NCBI RefSeq assembly: GCF_014196295.1
Contig: NZ_JACIDK010000002.1
Span: forward strand, 682,001 to 746,000
DNA from: Phenylobacterium haematophilum
Lineage (GTDB): Bacteria; Pseudomonadota; Alphaproteobacteria; Caulobacterales; Caulobacteraceae
DNA length: 64,000 bases
Direction: 5' to 3'
Positions 61,924 to 64,000 of this stretch are shown here, piece by piece. The notes beneath the pieces were generated by a model, which was given only the letters and a program-made list of their open reading frames with translations, searched no databases and had not been told where the DNA came from. Both the position numbers and the translations under genes were made by a program. Position 1 is the first letter of the stretch, and each line of letters begins with the position of its first letter.

Positions 61924-63198
61924 ATGAACATCCTCCTCGTCGGCTCGGGCGGGCGCGAACACGCCCTGGCCTGGAAGATCGCGGCCTCGCCGCTGGTGAA
62001 GCGTCTGGTAATGGCTCCGGGCAATCCGGGCATGGCCTCGCTGGGTGAACTGCGGCCGCTCAAGGTCACTGACGTTCCCGCCCTGGTCGCGCTGGCCAAG
62101 GAGATCGCCGCCGACCTGGTAGTCATCGGCCCGGAGACCGCGGTCGAGGCCGGGCTGGCCGATGCGTTGAATGCGGCCCAAATCCCGTGCTTCGGGCCCG
62201 TGGCCGCGGCCGGCCAGCTGGAATCGTCCAAGGCCTTCGCCAAGGCCTTCACCGACCGTCACGGCCTCCCGACCTCCGGCTACAAGGTCTGCGAAACCGC
62301 AGAGGCCGGTAAGGCCGCGCTCGACGCCTTCAGCCCACCCTACGTAATCAAGGCGGACGGTCTGGCCGCCGGTAAGGGCGTCGTGATCGCCCAGGACCGC
62401 GCCGAAGCTGAAGCCGCCATCGACGACGCCTTGGGCGGTCGTTTCGGCGCCGCCGGGGCCCGCGTGGTGATCGAAGAATTCCTCGAAGGCGAAATCGGCT
62501 CGCTGTTCGCGCTCTGCGACGGCAAGGACTCCATCGTCTTTGGCGGCGTCCAGGACCACAAGCGCGCCTATGACGGCGAGCTTGGTCCCAACACCGGCGG
62601 CATGGGCACCTACTCGCCCGCCCCGGTCTTCACGCCGGAACTGATCGAGCAGGTCCGTACGCGGCTGGCCGCGCCCGCCTTCGCCGGCATCGCCGCGGAA
62701 GGCGCCCCGTACAAGGGGGTGCTGTTCGTCGAGCTGATGGCCACCAAGGACGGTCCCAAGCTCGTCGAGTTCAACGTTCGCTTCGGCGACCCGGAATGCC
62801 AGGTGCTGATGCTGCGCCTGGAAAGCGATCTGGTTCCCTATCTCGTCGCCTGCGCCAACGGCACGCTGGGCCAGATGCCGCCACCGGTCTGGCGCGCTGA
62901 GTCTGCGATCTGCGTCGTGCTGGCCGCCGACGGCTATCCGGAAAGCCCGGTCACCGGCTCGATCATCCGCGGCGCCGAACAGGACTTCGGGCCAGAGGTG
63001 GTGGTCTTCCACGCGGGCACCTCGCGCGACGCCGACGGGACCCTGCGCGCTTCGGGCGGGCGGGTGCTGAATGTCTGCGCCCTCGGGGCGACCCTGCAGG
63101 AGGCCCGAGACAGGGCCTATGCGGCGGTGGCGAAGATCGACTGGCCTGGCGGCTTCCACCGCACTGACATCGGCTGGCGGGCGCTCACCGCTCGCTGA
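61924..63198 (+). CDS. purD: Phosphoribosylamine--glycine ligase
   Basis: The 424-residue ATP-grasp enzyme adds glycine to phosphoribosylamine in purine synthesis. The N-terminal motif is MNILLVGSGGREHALAWKIA; ATP-grasp elements include PYVIKADGLAAGKGVVIAQ, VVIEEFLEGEIGSLFALCDG and LVEFNVRFGDPECQVLM. The C-terminal residues are usual. The ATG is at 61924; an upstream extension from 61888 is not family-like. It is preceded by a 186-base gap that may hold a decayed small lipoprotein frame. Confidence 0.95.
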   Translation: MNILLVGSGGREHALAWKIAASPLVKRLVMAPGNPGMASLGELRPLKVTDVPALVALAKEIAADLVVIGPETAVEAGLADALNAAQIPCFGPVAAAGQLESSKAFAKAFTDRHGLPTSGYKVCETAEAGKAALDAFSPPYVIKADGLAAGKGVVIAQDRAEAEAAIDDALGGRFGAAGARVVIEEFLEGEIGSLFALCDGKDSIVFGGVQDHKRAYDGELGPNTGGMGTYSPAPVFTPELIEQVRTRLAAPAFAGIAAEGAPYKGVLFVELMATKDGPKLVEFNVRFGDPECQVLMLRLESDLVPYLVACANGTLGQMPPPVWRAESAICVVLAADGYPESPVTGSIIRGAEQDFGPEVVVFHAGTSRDADGTLRASGGRVLNVCALGATLQEARDRAYAAVAKIDWPGGFHRTDIGWRALTAR

Positions 63199-63286
63199 CG
63201 GTTCCCGCGGCGGAACGGCTTGCTCGCCATGCCTTGGCCTCGGTATGGTGGTTCAAACAAGTGTACGAACCGCCGAGGGAACCGCC

Positions 63287-64000
63287 ATGTCCGACACCGC
63301 CGAGCAGCAGCGCGAACAGCTCAACAGCGGGACTAAGGAGGTCGCGGAGTCCCATCGCTTTGACGAGGCCGCCCTGGCCGCCTGGATGCAGGCCAATGTC
63401 GAGGGTTATGCCGGGCCGCTGGAAGTGCGTCAGTTCAAGGGCGGTCAGTCGAACCCGACCTACCAGCTGATCACCCCGACCAAGAAGTACGTCATGCGGC
63501 GCAAGCCGCCGGGCAAGCTGCTGCCGTCGGCTCACGCGGTCGACCGCGAATACAAGGTGATCACGGCGCTCTATCCGACCGGCTTCCCAGTGGCGCGCTC
63601 ATACGGCCTGTGCACCGACGACAGCGTCATCGGCACCATGTTCTACGTGATGGACATGGTCGAAGGCCGCATCCTCTGGGACCAGCAGCTGCCGCAGTAC
63701 GAGCCGGCCGAGCGCCATGCGATCTTCATGGCCAAGATCAACACCCTGGCCGACCTGCACAACACCGACTACCAGGCCATCGGCCTCGGCGACTACGGCA
63801 AACCCGGGAACTATATGGGCCGGCAAGTCGACCGCTGGACCAAGCAGTACAAGGCGTCGGAAACCGTCCATATCGAGGAGATGGAGCGGCTGATCGAGTG
63901 GCTGCCCAAGACCCTGCCCGAGCAGGAGCGCACCTCGATCGTCCACGGCGACTACCGCCTGGACAACATGGTCATCCACCCGACCGAAGCGCGCGTGATC
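63287..64000 (+). CDS. APH-type phosphotransferase family protein, C-terminus beyond window
   Basis: The first 238 residues are visible. The kinase-like fold is clear: MQFKGGQSN-type start (VRQFKGGQSNPTYQLITP), the ATP-binding YVMRRKPPGKLLPSAHAVDREYKV segment, FYVMDMVEGRILWDQQLP and the catalytic loop SIVHGDYRLDNMVIHP. This sequence pattern matches the N-terminal half of ACAD10/11-type aminoglycoside phosphotransferase-like proteins of fatty-acid or cholesterol catabolism. The ATG is at 63287. The ending and the usual acyl-CoA dehydrogenase partner lie outside the window. Confidence 0.9.
   Translation, partial: MSDTAEQQREQLNSGTKEVAESHRFDEAALAAWMQANVEGYAGPLEVRQFKGGQSNPTYQLITPTKKYVMRRKPPGKLLPSAHAVDREYKVITALYPTGFPVARSYGLCTDDSVIGTMFYVMDMVEGRILWDQQLPQYEPAERHAIFMAKINTLADLHNTDYQAIGLGDYGKPGNYMGRQVDRWTKQYKASETVHIEEMERLIEWLPKTLPEQERTSIVHGDYRLDNMVIHPTEARVI

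Overview
The window is GC-rich, gene-dense alphaproteobacterial chromosome, almost certainly from Caulobacterales (Caulobacter/Phenylobacterium-like). The evidence is the cell-cycle regulator gcrA with GANTC and DnaA-box-like sites upstream, a perfect CtrA box (TTAA-N7-TTAA) before an EipA/DUF1134 gene, frequent ATGA start/stop overlaps, alphaproteobacterial families (DUF2093, DUF599, DUF1134) and an argD-argF-hslO cluster. I see no prophage, CRISPR array, insertion sequence or rRNA operon. Both edges cut genes: an exported helical-repeat protein on the left (-) and an APH-like phosphotransferase on the right (+).

Layout. 1-9 kb: exported repeat protein divergent from an exported trypsin-like protease with a C-terminal Asp/Gly-rich (DxDxDG) tail, tRNA-Ser(GGA), msrA, small membrane proteins, an entericidin-like lipoprotein, lepA, eipA and an alpha/beta-hydrolase whose nucleophile Ser is replaced by Gly. 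9-21.5 kb: pheS/pheT and rpmI-rplT, a DMT and two MFS transporters, metA behind a SAM-I/SAM-IV-like riboswitch candidate, a thioesterase, a TetR regulator and infC, which probably starts at a rare ATT codon. 21.5-27.8 kb: two overlapping glycosyltransferases, an ABHD10-like hydrolase, chrA, an epimerase-like protein and galU. 28-38.8 kb: envelope precursor genes (glmS, glmM, ugd, phosphomannomutase/phosphoglucomutase, kdsD) with adenine deaminase, gpmA and a stand-alone RibD-type deaminase. 38.8-46.6 kb: a pentapeptide-repeat protein, enoyl-CoA hydratase, an Hsp20 with a likely sigma-32 promoter and ROSE-like thermometer, two tandem exported methyltransferases, a PPOX flavoprotein, DUF3617, SCP2, and a lysophospholipase-like hydrolase carrying a 170-residue histone-H1-like tail. 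46.6-54.9 kb: hisN-like phosphatase, XRE regulator, LpxL-type acyltransferase, M23 peptidase without a normal start codon, DUF2093, xseA, gcrA, an ABC-2 permease, a TetR-VOC operon and a YbaY-like lipoprotein. 55-64 kb: argD-argF-hslO, an esterase, metZ, dcd, purD and the phosphotransferase.

The genes are mostly housekeeping: translation (lepA, pheST, rplT, rpmI, infC, tRNA-Ser), amino-sugar and nucleotide-sugar supply for the envelope (galU, glmS, glmM, ugd, pgm, kdsD, lpxL-like, glycosyltransferases), methionine (metA, metZ) and arginine (argD, argF) synthesis, and stress or redox repair (msrA, hsp20, hslO). Two intergenic repeat families recur: a CTCCCCCAGCGGGGGAG type (12.1 and 25.9 kb) and a Caulobacter-style CCGG...ACCCAT hairpin (32.6, 51.6, 56.3 kb). 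The most notable non-coding signals are the metA riboswitch candidate, the hsp20 thermometer, the CtrA box at eipA and the ATT start of infC.
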